Source of the DNA: Clostridiales bacterium UBA4039
Lineage (GTDB): Bacteria; Bacillota; Clostridia; Lachnospirales; Vallitaleaceae
Length of the DNA: 64,000 bases
Assembly: GCA_002382805.1 (NCBI GenBank)
Contig: DGAD01000033.1
Coordinates: 57,916-121,915, forward strand
Direction of reading: 5' to 3'
Below, piece by piece: positions 24,825 to 34,049 of this stretch. The stretch's first letter is position 1. Each line of letters begins with the position of its first letter. The position numbers and the translations under genes were made by a program. The notes below the pieces were generated by a model. That model was given only the letters and a program-made list of their open reading frames with translations. It was not told the origin of the DNA and ran no database searches.

Positions 24825-26837
24825 ATGAAGTCAATAAAATTTAAAGTAGTTTTATTATTTTTTGTGGTTGTATTTTTAGTCACTGCAACTATGGGAATTA
24901 TTACTATCAATATTGTAAGTGAAGCTATGATGGAGGATGCACGCTATGATATGCAGCAAATTGCAGAGATAGAGGCAAAGAATCTATCGTCACGTATTGA
25001 TATTGATTTAGAGTATATTGAAGCGTTAGCACAGAATGGGATTATCCATGACACAGCAATAGCTGATGATAAAAAAATGGATTTTTTTGTTAAAGAAGCA
25101 CAACGAACAGGTTATACCTCGTTTTCGATTGCAGACTTAAACGGAAAGACAACCCCATATTATAAAGGTGGACAATCTATTGATATCAGTGACCGTACGT
25201 ATTTTAAAAAAGCGGCTAGTGGCGAGACAAATATGTCCGATGTATTTATCAGTAAAAATACAGAACTGACAATTTTAGTTGTAGCTACACCGATTTATAA
25301 AAATGGAAAAATCACCGGTATATTATATGGAAGTAAGGAAGGAACTGTCCTTAGTCAAATGTCAAGTGATGTAGAATATGGAAAAAGTGGCCATGGCTAC
25401 GTTCTTAATAATAGCGGGACATTTGTAGGACACTCAAACAAAGATCTTGTTATCAATCAGTATAATGTTATCGAAGCGGCAAAAACAGATGGCAGTAATA
25501 AAGAGCTGGCAAAATTAACTCAAGAGAAAATTCTTCTTAGAAAGACAGGATATGGTGAATATTTCTTTGACGGGCAGGAGCGTGTGGCAAGTTTTTCGCC
25601 TGTAAAAAACACGCCTTGGATTATGGTCATCGGTGCTGATAAAAGCGAGATACTCAAAGAAATCAATATAATAAGGAGTATTTTAATTGGTGTTATATTG
25701 GGCGCATCATTCTTGGGAGTTATCATTGCAATATTTGCTAGTCGTACTATTTCAAGACCGATTTTAGATCTTGTTGAAGTGGTACAAAAACAAGGACGTC
25801 TAGATTTTCGTTTTGACCCTCAACTAAGAGCATTTAAATACCTAAAGCGTAAAGATGAAATAGGTGTTATGATCAATGCAATGAAAGAGATGGAAGCCCA
25901 TGTTGCTGAAGTGATTTTACATACAGAGCAAACAGCGCATCTGATGACAAGCTCTTCACAAAACTTATCGACAAACTCTCAACAAGCAGCCCTCGTATCT
26001 GATGAAGTTGCATTAACAATTGAAGAGATTGCAAAAGTCTCAACAGACCAAGCCAAAGATACAGAAAGTACAGCCAATAACGTTGATGAGCTAGGCAAAC
26101 TCTTAGACGAAGATGCGAAATACATTTTAGAACTAAATAGAGCTGCAGATAAGATTGAGGCAGAAAAAGAAGAGGGATTCAAAATTCTAAGTATTCTTGT
26201 TCAAAACAGCGAGAAGTCTAATGAAGCAACAAAACATATTCATAACATTATTCTTAGTAATAATGCGAATGCAGAAAAGATTGATCAAGCAAGTACGATG
26301 ATTCAAAGTATCGCAGACCAAACCAACCTATTAGCCCTAAATGCAGCTATTGAAGCAGCTAGAGCAGGGGAAGCGGGAAGAGGATTTGCTGTAGTTGCAG
26401 AAGAGATTCGCAAATTGGCAGAAGAATCCAATCGTTTTACCCAAGACATTAAAGCGGTGATTGATGAACTTAAAAATCAATCTGAACTTGCAGTTCATGC
26501 CATGAACGATGTTAAAGGAACGATCGATGTTCAATCTGAGAGCGTTGTAGAGACGCAGTTGAAGTTTGAATCCATTGCACAGGCAACAGAAATGGTAAAA
26601 AAAGTTGTTGGAGAATTAAACCATTCAGTTAAAGTTATGGCCAACAATAAAGAAAACATTATTGATTTGGTCCAAAACTTATCAGCTATTGCTCAAGAAA
26701 ATGCTGCCGGAACAGAAGAAGCATCAGCATCAATAGAAGAACAAGCGGCACAGATTGAAGAGATAGCTAGTGCAGGTGAACAATTAGCAAGAATAGCAGA
26801 AGAATTACAAGAAACGGTTGACGGATTTAAAATCTAA
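24825..26837 (+). CDS. Methyl-accepting chemotaxis protein with dCache sensor
   Basis: A 670-residue chemoreceptor. A membrane helix near the N-terminus, an extracytoplasmic double Cache domain (about residues 30-280; [22 protein letters not shown]), a second helix ([21 protein letters not shown]), a HAMP domain ([10 protein letters not shown]...[12 protein letters not shown]) and a long coiled signalling domain whose hairpin tip carries [16 protein letters not shown]. It would bind small molecules (amino or organic acids are common for dCache) outside the cell and control a CheA kinase. No other che gene is in the window. Transcribed alone from the promoter at 24687 to the hairpin at 26844-26897. 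Confidence 0.93.
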   Translation: MKSIKFKVVLLFFVVVFLVTATMGIITINIVSEAMMEDARYDMQQIAEIEAKNLSSRIDIDLEYIEALAQNGIIHDTAIADDKKMDFFVKEAQRTGYTSFSIADLNGKTTPYYKGGQSIDISDRTYFKKAASGETNMSDVFISKNTELTILVVATPIYKNGKITGILYGSKEGTVLSQMSSDVEYGKSGHGYVLNNSGTFVGHSNKDLVINQYNVIEAAKTDGSNKELAKLTQEKILLRKTGYGEYFFDGQERVASFSPVKNTPWIMVIGADKSEILKEINIIRSILIGVILGASFLGVIIAIFASRTISRPILDLVEVVQKQGRLDFRFDPQLRAFKYLKRKDEIGVMINAMKEMEAHVAEVILHTEQTAHLMTSSSQNLSTNSQQAALVSDEVALTIEEIAKVSTDQAKDTESTANNVDELGKLLDEDAKYILELNRAADKIEAEKEEGFKILSILVQNSEKSNEATKHIHNIILSNNANAEKIDQASTMIQSIADQTNLLALNAAIEAARAGEAGRGFAVVAEEIRKLAEESNRFTQDIKAVIDELKNQSELAVHAMNDVKGTIDVQSESVVETQLKFESIAQATEMVKKVVGELNHSVKVMANNKENIIDLVQNLSAIAQENAAGTEEASASIEEQAAQIEEIASAGEQLARIAEELQETVDGFKI

Positions 26838-26843
26838 ATGAAA

Positions 26844-26897
26844 GCGCCTTTTATGATGGGAACAAGGATAAAACGCCATTGTAAAGGGCGCGTTTTT
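26844..26897 (+). terminator. Likely terminator of the chemoreceptor gene
   Basis: GCGCCTTT (26844-26851) pairs with AAAGGGCGC (26883-26891, one bulged G), followed by GTTTTT. The loop is long (31 nt), so moderate confidence. Confidence 0.6.
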
Positions 26898-26985
26898 AAA
26901 TAGGCGTGTTTGACTTTAGATAAAAAAAATGCTAGTATTTTCACCTGCTACTAACGAGTACTTGCTAGGGAAAAGGAGCAATGGT

Positions 26986-27558
26986 ATGAAAGATAAAATT
27001 ATTAATGCAATGATTCAAGAATTTTCGATTAAAGGATACATGGCGTCCATGTCAGATATTTCAAAGCATGTAGGAATAAAAGTACCTTCCATATACAGCC
27101 ATTTCACAAGTAAGGATGAGATAATATACCGTGCGGTTGAGAGAGAATTAAGTGTGCATTATCAGTTTTTGACAACGGTGTATGATGAACTTAAAAAGCA
27201 GCCGGCAATAGTGATTTTACGAGGAGTCTATTTTGGTGTGATAAAGTATTATAGCAATCAAGAAAAATTAAGATTTATACACAATATTGAATTGATTCCA
27301 CATCAGCAGTTATATACTAAATGTAAAGAATTGCAAAAAGAACAGATGCAGAATATACTTAAAGGTATAGAAAAGATTTTTGAACAAGGCTACGCTCAAG
27401 GGGAAATTCGCGGTGGCATTCAAGAAGGTTACCACTATCTTTATGTTACCATGGTTCAGGGAGTATTAAACGGCTTGCTTACGTTTAATGGACAAAGGAA
27501 ACTAAGACAAGACTATGAAAAAAAAATCTGGAATGCATTTGAAAGGAGCATCTTATGA
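26986..27558 (+). CDS. TetR/AcrR family transcriptional regulator
   Basis: A 190-residue regulator with the standard N-terminal helix-turn-helix (MKDKIINAMIQEFSIKGYMASMSDISKHVGIKVPSIYSHFTSKDEIIYRAVE) and an unassigned ligand domain. The frame is open back to 26929, but ATG at 26986 has AAAAGGAGC upstream and matches the family N-terminus. It precedes the sugar-transport operon on the same strand, separated by a 314-bp gap, so it may regulate that operon, but no TetR-style operator pair was found in its own promoter. Confidence 0.87.
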   Translation: MKDKIINAMIQEFSIKGYMASMSDISKHVGIKVPSIYSHFTSKDEIIYRAVERELSVHYQFLTTVYDELKKQPAIVILRGVYFGVIKYYSNQEKLRFIHNIELIPHQQLYTKCKELQKEQMQNILKGIEKIFEQGYAQGEIRGGIQEGYHYLYVTMVQGVLNGLLTFNGQRKLRQDYEKKIWNAFERSIL

Positions 27559-27872
27559 TTTGAAAAAATAGATGAAAGATTAAATGGATATAGAATAATT
27601 GAAATGTATAAACCTTATAGAAAAGATATGTAATTCGATTCTTTATAAGGAGTGTGCATTTTTTTTGTTGAAAATGCAGAAGATATAATAAAATAAAAAA
27701 AAGAAAGATTATAGAATTTTTACTTACACAAAAAGTATAAATGTCGATTTATTGTAAGTTATATACATTTTTTTTTTGTAAAAAGTAAAATGTACATGTT
27801 AAAATATAAGTGTAGAATACATTCGAATGTAACCATTAAAACTTATTTTATTTGTAAAAGGGAGAACAAACT
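27559..27872. other. AT-rich intergenic region upstream of the sugar operon
   Basis: No gene seen in these 314 bp. It contains a weak inverted repeat CCTTATA/TATAAGG (27613-27619, 27644-27650), a perfect 8-bp hairpin TGCATTTT/AAAATGCA (27655-27662, 27671-27678) that may terminate the TetR transcript, a plausible promoter TTGTAA (27776-27781) and TAAAAT (27800-27805) with an 18-bp spacer, and a palindrome at 27818-27831. Confidence 0.6.
27818..27831. promoter_or_regulatory. Perfect 14-bp palindrome, candidate sugar-operon operator
   Basis: TACATTCGAATGTA lies about 42 bp upstream of the sugar-binding protein start and just after the predicted -10 (27800-27805), a position suited to repression. 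The binder could be the TetR protein at 26986 or another regulator; the AraC protein at 37270 normally would not bind such a palindrome. Confidence 0.55.
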
Positions 27873-29141
27873 ATGAAGAAATATATGGCGGTTTTATTAG
27901 TTATTGTAATGAGTATGGTATTTGTGGGTTGTGGAAATGGTAAATCAGAAGGAACAGATACTTCGACAGAAGGGGATACATCTAGTACACAGCAAAAAGA
28001 ACCAACACAAGAAAGTGATGAAGTCGATGAGATTGTTGTTTGGATTCCAGGCGATGATGTTGAATACTCATTTTACTACAATATGTTCGAAAATTATAAG
28101 ATAGCAATGGAAGCAGAAGGCAAGACGTTTAATTATGTGATTGAACAACAACCATGGGGAGATTACTTCACAAAACTTCCGCTTGAAATTAATAATGGAA
28201 GAGGTCCTGATATTTATTATACACATACAGCATATATGGATACATTAGGTCCAATATCCAGAGAACTTAACCTATCGGACAACACATTAGATCAGTTATC
28301 AACAACGGATATGTACTTGGGAGAAAGCGGAAAACCGTTAGTGGTTCCGACTGTTTTCACAAGCATGATTATGTATGCTAATGAAAAAATTGTTGGGGAA
28401 GTAGAAAAAGCACCTACAACATGGGATGAATTATTTGCTGAAAGTTCAAAATATACAGATGCTGATAAGGGCATTATCGGATATGATTATTCTTTTCATA
28501 TGTTATTTGACTTAGCATATCAAGAAGGAGAACGTTTAACGGATGAAAACGGAGCGGTTTTTAGTGAAAAAGCGTTGCAACAGGTTATTGACTGGACCAA
28601 TGAAGGGTATATGGATTACTTGACATATGGACAAAACAGTCCGGAAGATTCTTTGTATCAAGATTCAGCGGCGTTTATCTATGGTGCCGGTTGGATGGAG
28701 TTTTGGGCGCCGGAAGATGCGCAACTTTATGCTTTTCCAGTTCCGGGAACAACAACAGCTTTTGCTGAATTGACATTTGGAATCAGTAAAAACGTATCAG
28801 AGCCTAAATATGAAGTGCTAAATAATTTTGTGGAGTTTATGTTAACAGATGAAGCGACAGTTAGCGATATAGTAAAAGGTAATTCGGGAGCGCCGAACAA
28901 TACAATGGTTGATATCACATACGAAGAAGGAACTGCAGGACATGCCGTATTACAAGCATATAATTCCGGTGATGCAAAAGTTGTTATTGTACCAAGCAGT
29001 TTAGAAAAAGTATACAGAACAATGCTTGAAGCTGCATTAACAGGAGTTTCAGTTGAAGATGCAATTGAACAAGCTAAGATGGATGCACAGTCAATTGATG
29101 TAAGCAGTTTACATAAAATGGAACAGGCAGCTTTCCAATAA
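27873..29141 (+). CDS. Carbohydrate ABC transporter substrate-binding lipoprotein
   Basis: A 422-residue family 1 solute-binding protein. The signal peptide ends in a lipobox FVGC (Cys20), followed by a Ser/Thr/Glu linker and the MalE-like two-lobe fold (IVVWIPGDD near residue 53; GRGPDIYYTHTAYMD; GWMEFWAPEDAQLYAFPVPG). With the two permeases downstream it forms a carbohydrate uptake (CUT1) importer. Ligand is probably a galactose- or glucose-containing oligosaccharide, judged from the GH2 and GH65 genes in the same operon. RBS AAGGGAG is 7 bases upstream. Confidence 0.9.
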   Translation: MKKYMAVLLVIVMSMVFVGCGNGKSEGTDTSTEGDTSSTQQKEPTQESDEVDEIVVWIPGDDVEYSFYYNMFENYKIAMEAEGKTFNYVIEQQPWGDYFTKLPLEINNGRGPDIYYTHTAYMDTLGPISRELNLSDNTLDQLSTTDMYLGESGKPLVVPTVFTSMIMYANEKIVGEVEKAPTTWDELFAESSKYTDADKGIIGYDYSFHMLFDLAYQEGERLTDENGAVFSEKALQQVIDWTNEGYMDYLTYGQNSPEDSLYQDSAAFIYGAGWMEFWAPEDAQLYAFPVPGTTTAFAELTFGISKNVSEPKYEVLNNFVEFMLTDEATVSDIVKGNSGAPNNTMVDITYEEGTAGHAVLQAYNSGDAKVVIVPSSLEKVYRTMLEAALTGVSVEDAIEQAKMDAQSIDVSSLHKMEQAAFQ

Positions 29142-29159
29142 GCTTATAAGGATAGGTAA

Positions 29160-29225
29160 GAAGAAAGGCAATGGAATACCGAGAAGATAATCATTGGTAG
29201 GGGTTGTCTTTCTTCATGAAAAGGA
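29160..29225 (+). promoter_or_regulatory. Intergenic hairpin between binding protein and permease genes
   Basis: GAAGAAAGGCAA (29160-29171) pairs with TTGTCTTTCTTC (29214-29225) with one G-U pair, with further TACC/GGTA pairing inside. The hairpin has no strict U-run. Such structures between binding-protein and permease genes commonly give higher binding-protein expression by partial termination or RNA stabilisation. Confidence 0.55.
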
Positions 29226-29234
29226 AGAAAAGTT

Positions 29235-30131
29235 ATGATGAAAAAACTAAAGTATCATTTAATGGATGATCAAAAAAAACTTATTGTATTTGTAGCCATG
29301 TCGGGACTCATCGTTTTTAATATAATCTTTTTCTTTGTTCCTTTGGGATATGGTATTGTCGGAAGTTTTAGCAATTGGAATCCGTTACAAAAAACGATGG
29401 AGTTTACAGGGATTGATAACTATATTGAAATTATTCAATCAAGTTTATTTAGAATATCTCTGAAAAACACATTTATCTTTAGCGGCTCGCTTATTGTTCT
29501 ACGTACAGGGTTAGGACTTGTCATTGCGGCAGGTTTGTATTCGTTAAAACGGCACGATGGCATTCTTCGAAGTTTATATTTTTTGCCGGTAATTATGCCG
29601 ATTGTAGCAGTTTCGATGGTCTGGGAATGGGTCTATCATCCGCGTGTAGGACTTTTAAATATGCTACTTGCAGCGTTTGGATTTGCAGGTAAAAACTGGT
29701 TAATGGATAAAACATTAGCGATGCCTGCAGTAATTGTAATGACCGCCTGGAAAGATATTGGTTATGCAGTCGTAATATTTATGGCAGCACTAATGAATAT
29801 TCCTAGGAACTTATATGAGGCAGCAAGTATTGATGGGGCAAATCAATATAAGAGTTTTCGCCATATTACAGTTCCAATGTTAAAGCCAACCATTATTTTT
29901 ATTGTGATTACATCGCTGATTTCCTACTTTCAATCTTTTGTACAGATTTTTGTGATGACAGAAGGAGGACCAGGAACAGCAACATATGTTATATCGTATA
30001 TGATTTATAATGAAGCTTTTGAAAATTATCGTTTTGGTTATGCCTCTGCGCTTTCGGTGATTTTATTTATCATTATCCTTATTATTACGGTTATTCAATT
30101 AAAGGTATTGTCAAGAGGTGGTGAATCATGA
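29235..30131 (+). CDS. Sugar ABC transporter permease (MalF/LacF type)
   Basis: A 298-residue CUT1 permease with six membrane helices. The EAA coupling motif is EAASIDGANQYKSFRHITVPMLKPT (around residue 196). LPVIMPIVAVSMVWEWVYHPRVGLLN is typical of MalF/LacF-like subunits. It overlaps the next permease by 4 bp (ATGA), showing coupling. ATG at 29238 is an equivalent start. No ATPase gene is in the operon, so a shared MsmX-type ATPase from elsewhere must energise it. Confidence 0.92.
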   Translation: MMKKLKYHLMDDQKKLIVFVAMSGLIVFNIIFFFVPLGYGIVGSFSNWNPLQKTMEFTGIDNYIEIIQSSLFRISLKNTFIFSGSLIVLRTGLGLVIAAGLYSLKRHDGILRSLYFLPVIMPIVAVSMVWEWVYHPRVGLLNMLLAAFGFAGKNWLMDKTLAMPAVIVMTAWKDIGYAVVIFMAALMNIPRNLYEAASIDGANQYKSFRHITVPMLKPTIIFIVITSLISYFQSFVQIFVMTEGGPGTATYVISYMIYNEAFENYRFGYASALSVILFIIILIITVIQLKVLSRGGES

Positions 30132-30952
30132 AGATAGAAAAGATTGGTGGAGTTTTACTTAAAGTTTGTTTAGTAATTGGTGGATTGATTATGTTTCTTC
30201 CGTTTTTTTGGCTTATGTTGTCAACCTTTAAGACAAGCCGAGAAATCACCTCGGTACCGACAACTTTTTTCCCAAGAGGATGGACGATTGAAAACTATGT
30301 GGATATATTTAAGAGCTTTAACATCGCAAGATATTTTCTCAATTCTGTATTTTTGGCGACAGTAAAAACGGCAATCGGGATTTATACAAGCTTGTTATGT
30401 GGATATGTGTTAGCAAAATTTGAATTTAAGGGGAAAAAGCTTATTTTTTCAATGATTCTATTTACCATGATGGTGCCATATTTAATTATGGTGATTCCTC
30501 TTTATCAAATGATTAATACAGTAAACTTAATTGACTCATATTGGGCAATTATTTTACCGACGCTTTATTCGTCATTTGGAATATTTATGATGAAACAGTA
30601 TATGGCAAGTGGTATTCCTAATGAGCTTATTGATGCCGCACGCATAGATGGAGCGAGAGAATTTACCATCTTTCATAAAATTGCCGTTCCATTATCCGTG
30701 AATATGATATCGGCATTATCTATCTTTTTATTTTTATGGAACTGGGAAGATTTCTTGTGGCCATATCTTGTATTAAACACAAAAGACAAGATGCCTTTAG
30801 CTGTAGCCCTAAACATGTTTAGCGGACAAAATACGGTCAACTATGGTGGATTGTTTGCAGCGGCTGCAGTGACAATATTGCCGGTGCTAATCATATACTT
30901 GTTTTTCCAAAAGCGCTTTGTTGAAGGTGTATCGATGTCAGGAATAAAATAA
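30128..30952 (+). CDS. Sugar ABC transporter permease (MalG/LacG type)
   Basis: A 274-residue CUT1 permease, partner of the preceding one. Six hydrophobic segments; EAA motif DAARIDGAREFTIFHKIAVPLS (around residue 180). The N-terminal FFWLMLSTFKTSREI segment and the C-terminal FFQKRFVEGVSMSGIK end are typical of the MalG group. It is followed 43 bp later by the beta-galactosidase gene. Confidence 0.92.
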   Translation: MKIEKIGGVLLKVCLVIGGLIMFLPFFWLMLSTFKTSREITSVPTTFFPRGWTIENYVDIFKSFNIARYFLNSVFLATVKTAIGIYTSLLCGYVLAKFEFKGKKLIFSMILFTMMVPYLIMVIPLYQMINTVNLIDSYWAIILPTLYSSFGIFMMKQYMASGIPNELIDAARIDGAREFTIFHKIAVPLSVNMISALSIFLFLWNWEDFLWPYLVLNTKDKMPLAVALNMFSGQNTVNYGGLFAAAAVTILPVLIIYLFFQKRFVEGVSMSGIK

Positions 30953-30995
30953 TAAAATGGATTAAGAATATATAGAGAGATATAAGGTGAATGTA

Positions 30996-33900
30996 ATGCA
31001 AGGAATAAATATATTGAATATCAATGATTTTGATTGGAATAATTATAATGTTTTAGCGAAAAACCGCAAAGCAAGTCGGACCCATTTTTATTCATATGAC
31101 AGTGAAGAAAGTGCGCTAACCTATGATAAAAATCAATCCAAGCATATCACAATGCTAAATGGAACATGGGACTTTAAGTGGTTTGAATCGCCGCTACTGG
31201 TTGATATGGAGCACCTAGCAGATATTAAGGACTATACAACCATTGAAGTACCCAAAAACTGGCAGTTTGAAGGGCATGGAAAGTTTGTATATACGGATAT
31301 GTGGTATGATTTTCCTGTTGATGTTCCTTATGTTCCGGTCAATAACAATGAGACAGGCGTTTACCATAAGACATTTAAGCTAGAGCAAGAAGTAGATTCC
31401 ATTGCCATTCGATTCGAAGGCGTTGAAAGCGCATTTCATTTATATGTCAACGGTAAATGTATCGGATATTCTCAGGGAAGTCGTTACCCCAGTGAATTTG
31501 ACATCACAAAAGCTGTGCACAAAGGCAATAACCAGATACATGTTGTTGTATATCAATATTGTGATGGGTCATATCTAGAGGCTCAAGATATGTGGTGGCT
31601 TGGAGGCATTATTCGAGATGTGTATTTGATTAAACGGCAAAACCTTTCCATAGAAAACCTTGTGTTGGATCCGGATTTTGAGAGTCAAGCACAGGTAGGA
31701 TACTTAAATACGGACATCCAATTAAGTGGAGAAGGACAAGTTGATCTTAAAGTCTATGATGGGAAGAAGCTACTGACTCATCAGGAAGCTATCGCTTTAA
31801 ATGGACAGATTGCTCTTGAAGGGGTTATGCCTTGGACCGCGGAAACACCAAAGTTATATACATTGATTTTTACGTTGAAAGATGCCCAAGGAAAAGTGAT
31901 GGAAGTCGTTCCTCAACGTATTGGATTTCGACATATTGAAATTGATCAAGGTGTGTTAAAAATTAATGGAAAAAGAGTGTTGCTCAAAGGAATTAATCGC
32001 CATGAATATTCGGCAAAGACGGGAAGAGCTATAACGTATGAAGAGACAAAACGAGAGCTTCAACTTATTAAAGACAATCATATGAATGCGATACGAACGT
32101 CACATTATCCCAACAATCCTTTTTTCTACGATTTATGCAATGCACTGGGGATTTATGTTATTGATGAAGCGGACCTTGAGAGTCATGGTCTTGAAGTTGT
32201 GGAGACAGATACACTTATGTGTGATGACAAAACCTATGAGACACTTTATGTTGATCGGATTGAACGAATGGTCGAACGAGATCGAAATCATGCATGTGTT
32301 GTTATGTGGTCACTGGGCAATGAATCCGCATACGGTGTGAATTTTAATGCGATGTATCAGTGGTGCAAGCGACATGAACCGTCTAGACCCATACACTACG
32401 AAAGTGATGCACATAATGCATCGGTAGATGTATCAAGTACCATGTATTCAAGTGTAGGAAAGCTTTATGAAATAGATACACAAGAAATTCAAATGCCGCA
32501 TGTTTTGTGTGAATTTGGTCATGCTATGGGCAATGGTCCGGGAAGTCTTAAGGAATATGTGGAACTGATTGAACAATCCAAGCGAATACAGGGGATGTTT
32601 ATTTGGGAATTTAAGGACCAAGCGGTTTACTCGAAAGATGCACAAGGAAAAGAAAGATTCTTGTTTGGTGGAGAATTTGGAGAAGATTTTCATAATGGAA
32701 ACTTTTGCATGGACGGGATGATAATGGCGAATAACCAAGCGACACCGTCCCTAGGAGAATATGCAAAATTAATTGAAAATATTCATATTCAACAATGGGA
32801 CATTGGCGAGGGCAAGCTTAGGGTAAAAAACCGATTTGACTTTATGGATACTTCCATGGTGGATGTGACATATACTTTGCGTTATAATCAACAGGTCATC
32901 ACTTCTGTTACACAGCCGATGCCGGTAATCAAACCTCATCAGATAAGTCATATGCAGATTCCAACGAATGTGTTAAATATTGATGCCATGCAATGGTGCT
33001 ATCTTGAGGTAAAATTTGAATTTAGAGAGCCAATCGAAGGATGGGAAGAAACCTATGTCCCTGGATATGATGTTAAGTTATTGCATGAACCGGTACAAGA
33101 ACCGATTAACATCAGTGCACAGCTTAGGGTCAATGAAAGTGGAAAAGATATTACTATTCACGGAGAAAACTTTGAACTAAGTATCTCAAAACGTGATGGA
33201 TACATTTTTGATTATCATGTGCAAGGGCTCAAGTTCTTTGATCAAGGTCCAAGTGTTAATTTTTTCAGAGCGTATACGGATAATGATGTCAAAAACGAAG
33301 AAAATTGGCAGGCAATGCATTTACATGCGATGACGATGAATGTCTATAACATGCGATATAGTGTGCTAGAGCATGAGGTAATTGTTCATGTTCAAGGACG
33401 TGTAGGAGCTAGAGGACTTAACTGGGGATGTGATACGAAACTTACATACCATATTTCCCAGGATGGATATATCCAGTTGCAATGGAGCGGTGAATTTAGT
33501 GGAAAAGCACCCAAACATTTGCCAAAGATTGGTCTGCAAATGCAGGTCCCTAAACGATATGAGCAAGTGACATACAATGGATACGGACCGCAAGAGTGCT
33601 ATTGTGATAGCAAAGCAAATGCTTATGAAGGCATTCATTCGATGCACTATTCAAAAATGAGTTTTCCCTATATGGTTCCACAGGAAAATGGGAATCGTAC
33701 AGGCGTAAGATGGGCGTCCTTGGCAAATCAACAGGGAGGCATCCAGTTTGGAAGTCACCAGATGGATTTTAGTGTGCGTGATGTTTTAGATCAAGAATTG
33801 CATCAGACGATGCATCAAGTTGATTTAAAGCATGCCCCAAATCTTATTGTTAATTGTGACTTAATCAACTCCGGCTTAGGAAGTCAAAGCTGTGGACCGG

Positions 33901-34040
33901 ATCGTATGCAACAATATAAGGCCCTTACACGTGACTTTGAGTTTGAGTTGTATATCAAGCCTTTTGTCAATAATGCATCAGACACTATCGATGAAATAAC
34001 ACGTGCAAATAAATTATTAGCGTATAAGATTGTTAAATAG
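30996..34040 (+). CDS. lacZ: Beta-galactosidase (GH2, LacZ family)
   Basis: A 1014-residue cytoplasmic glycosidase hydrolysing terminal beta-D-galactose residues. The full LacZ architecture is present: sugar-binding jelly roll, immunoglobulin-like domains, TIM barrel and large C-terminal beta domain. The acid/base is Glu443 in WSLGNES and the nucleophile Glu506 in LCEFGHAMGNGPG; DEADLESHG provides metal/substrate residues. No signal peptide. ATG at 30996 has AAGGTG 7 bases upstream; GTG at 30987 in the same frame is less likely. It lies between the CUT1 permeases and the GH65 gene, so the imported substrate probably has a beta-galactosyl end. Confidence 0.92.
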   Translation: MQGINILNINDFDWNNYNVLAKNRKASRTHFYSYDSEESALTYDKNQSKHITMLNGTWDFKWFESPLLVDMEHLADIKDYTTIEVPKNWQFEGHGKFVYTDMWYDFPVDVPYVPVNNNETGVYHKTFKLEQEVDSIAIRFEGVESAFHLYVNGKCIGYSQGSRYPSEFDITKAVHKGNNQIHVVVYQYCDGSYLEAQDMWWLGGIIRDVYLIKRQNLSIENLVLDPDFESQAQVGYLNTDIQLSGEGQVDLKVYDGKKLLTHQEAIALNGQIALEGVMPWTAETPKLYTLIFTLKDAQGKVMEVVPQRIGFRHIEIDQGVLKINGKRVLLKGINRHEYSAKTGRAITYEETKRELQLIKDNHMNAIRTSHYPNNPFFYDLCNALGIYVIDEADLESHGLEVVETDTLMCDDKTYETLYVDRIERMVERDRNHACVVMWSLGNESAYGVNFNAMYQWCKRHEPSRPIHYESDAHNASVDVSSTMYSSVGKLYEIDTQEIQMPHVLCEFGHAMGNGPGSLKEYVELIEQSKRIQGMFIWEFKDQAVYSKDAQGKERFLFGGEFGEDFHNGNFCMDGMIMANNQATPSLGEYAKLIENIHIQQWDIGEGKLRVKNRFDFMDTSMVDVTYTLRYNQQVITSVTQPMPVIKPHQISHMQIPTNVLNIDAMQWCYLEVKFEFREPIEGWEETYVPGYDVKLLHEPVQEPINISAQLRVNESGKDITIHGENFELSISKRDGYIFDYHVQGLKFFDQGPSVNFFRAYTDNDVKNEENWQAMHLHAMTMNVYNMRYSVLEHEVIVHVQGRVGARGLNWGCDTKLTYHISQDGYIQLQWSGEFSGKAPKHLPKIGLQMQVPKRYEQVTYNGYGPQECYCDSKANAYEGIHSMHYSKMSFPYMVPQENGNRTGVRWASLANQQGGIQFGSHQMDFSVRDVLDQELHQTMHQVDLKHAPNLIVNCDLINSGLGSQSCGPDRMQQYKALTRDFEFELYIKPFVNNASDTIDEITRANKLLAYKIVK

Positions 34041-34049
34041 AGGTGAACT

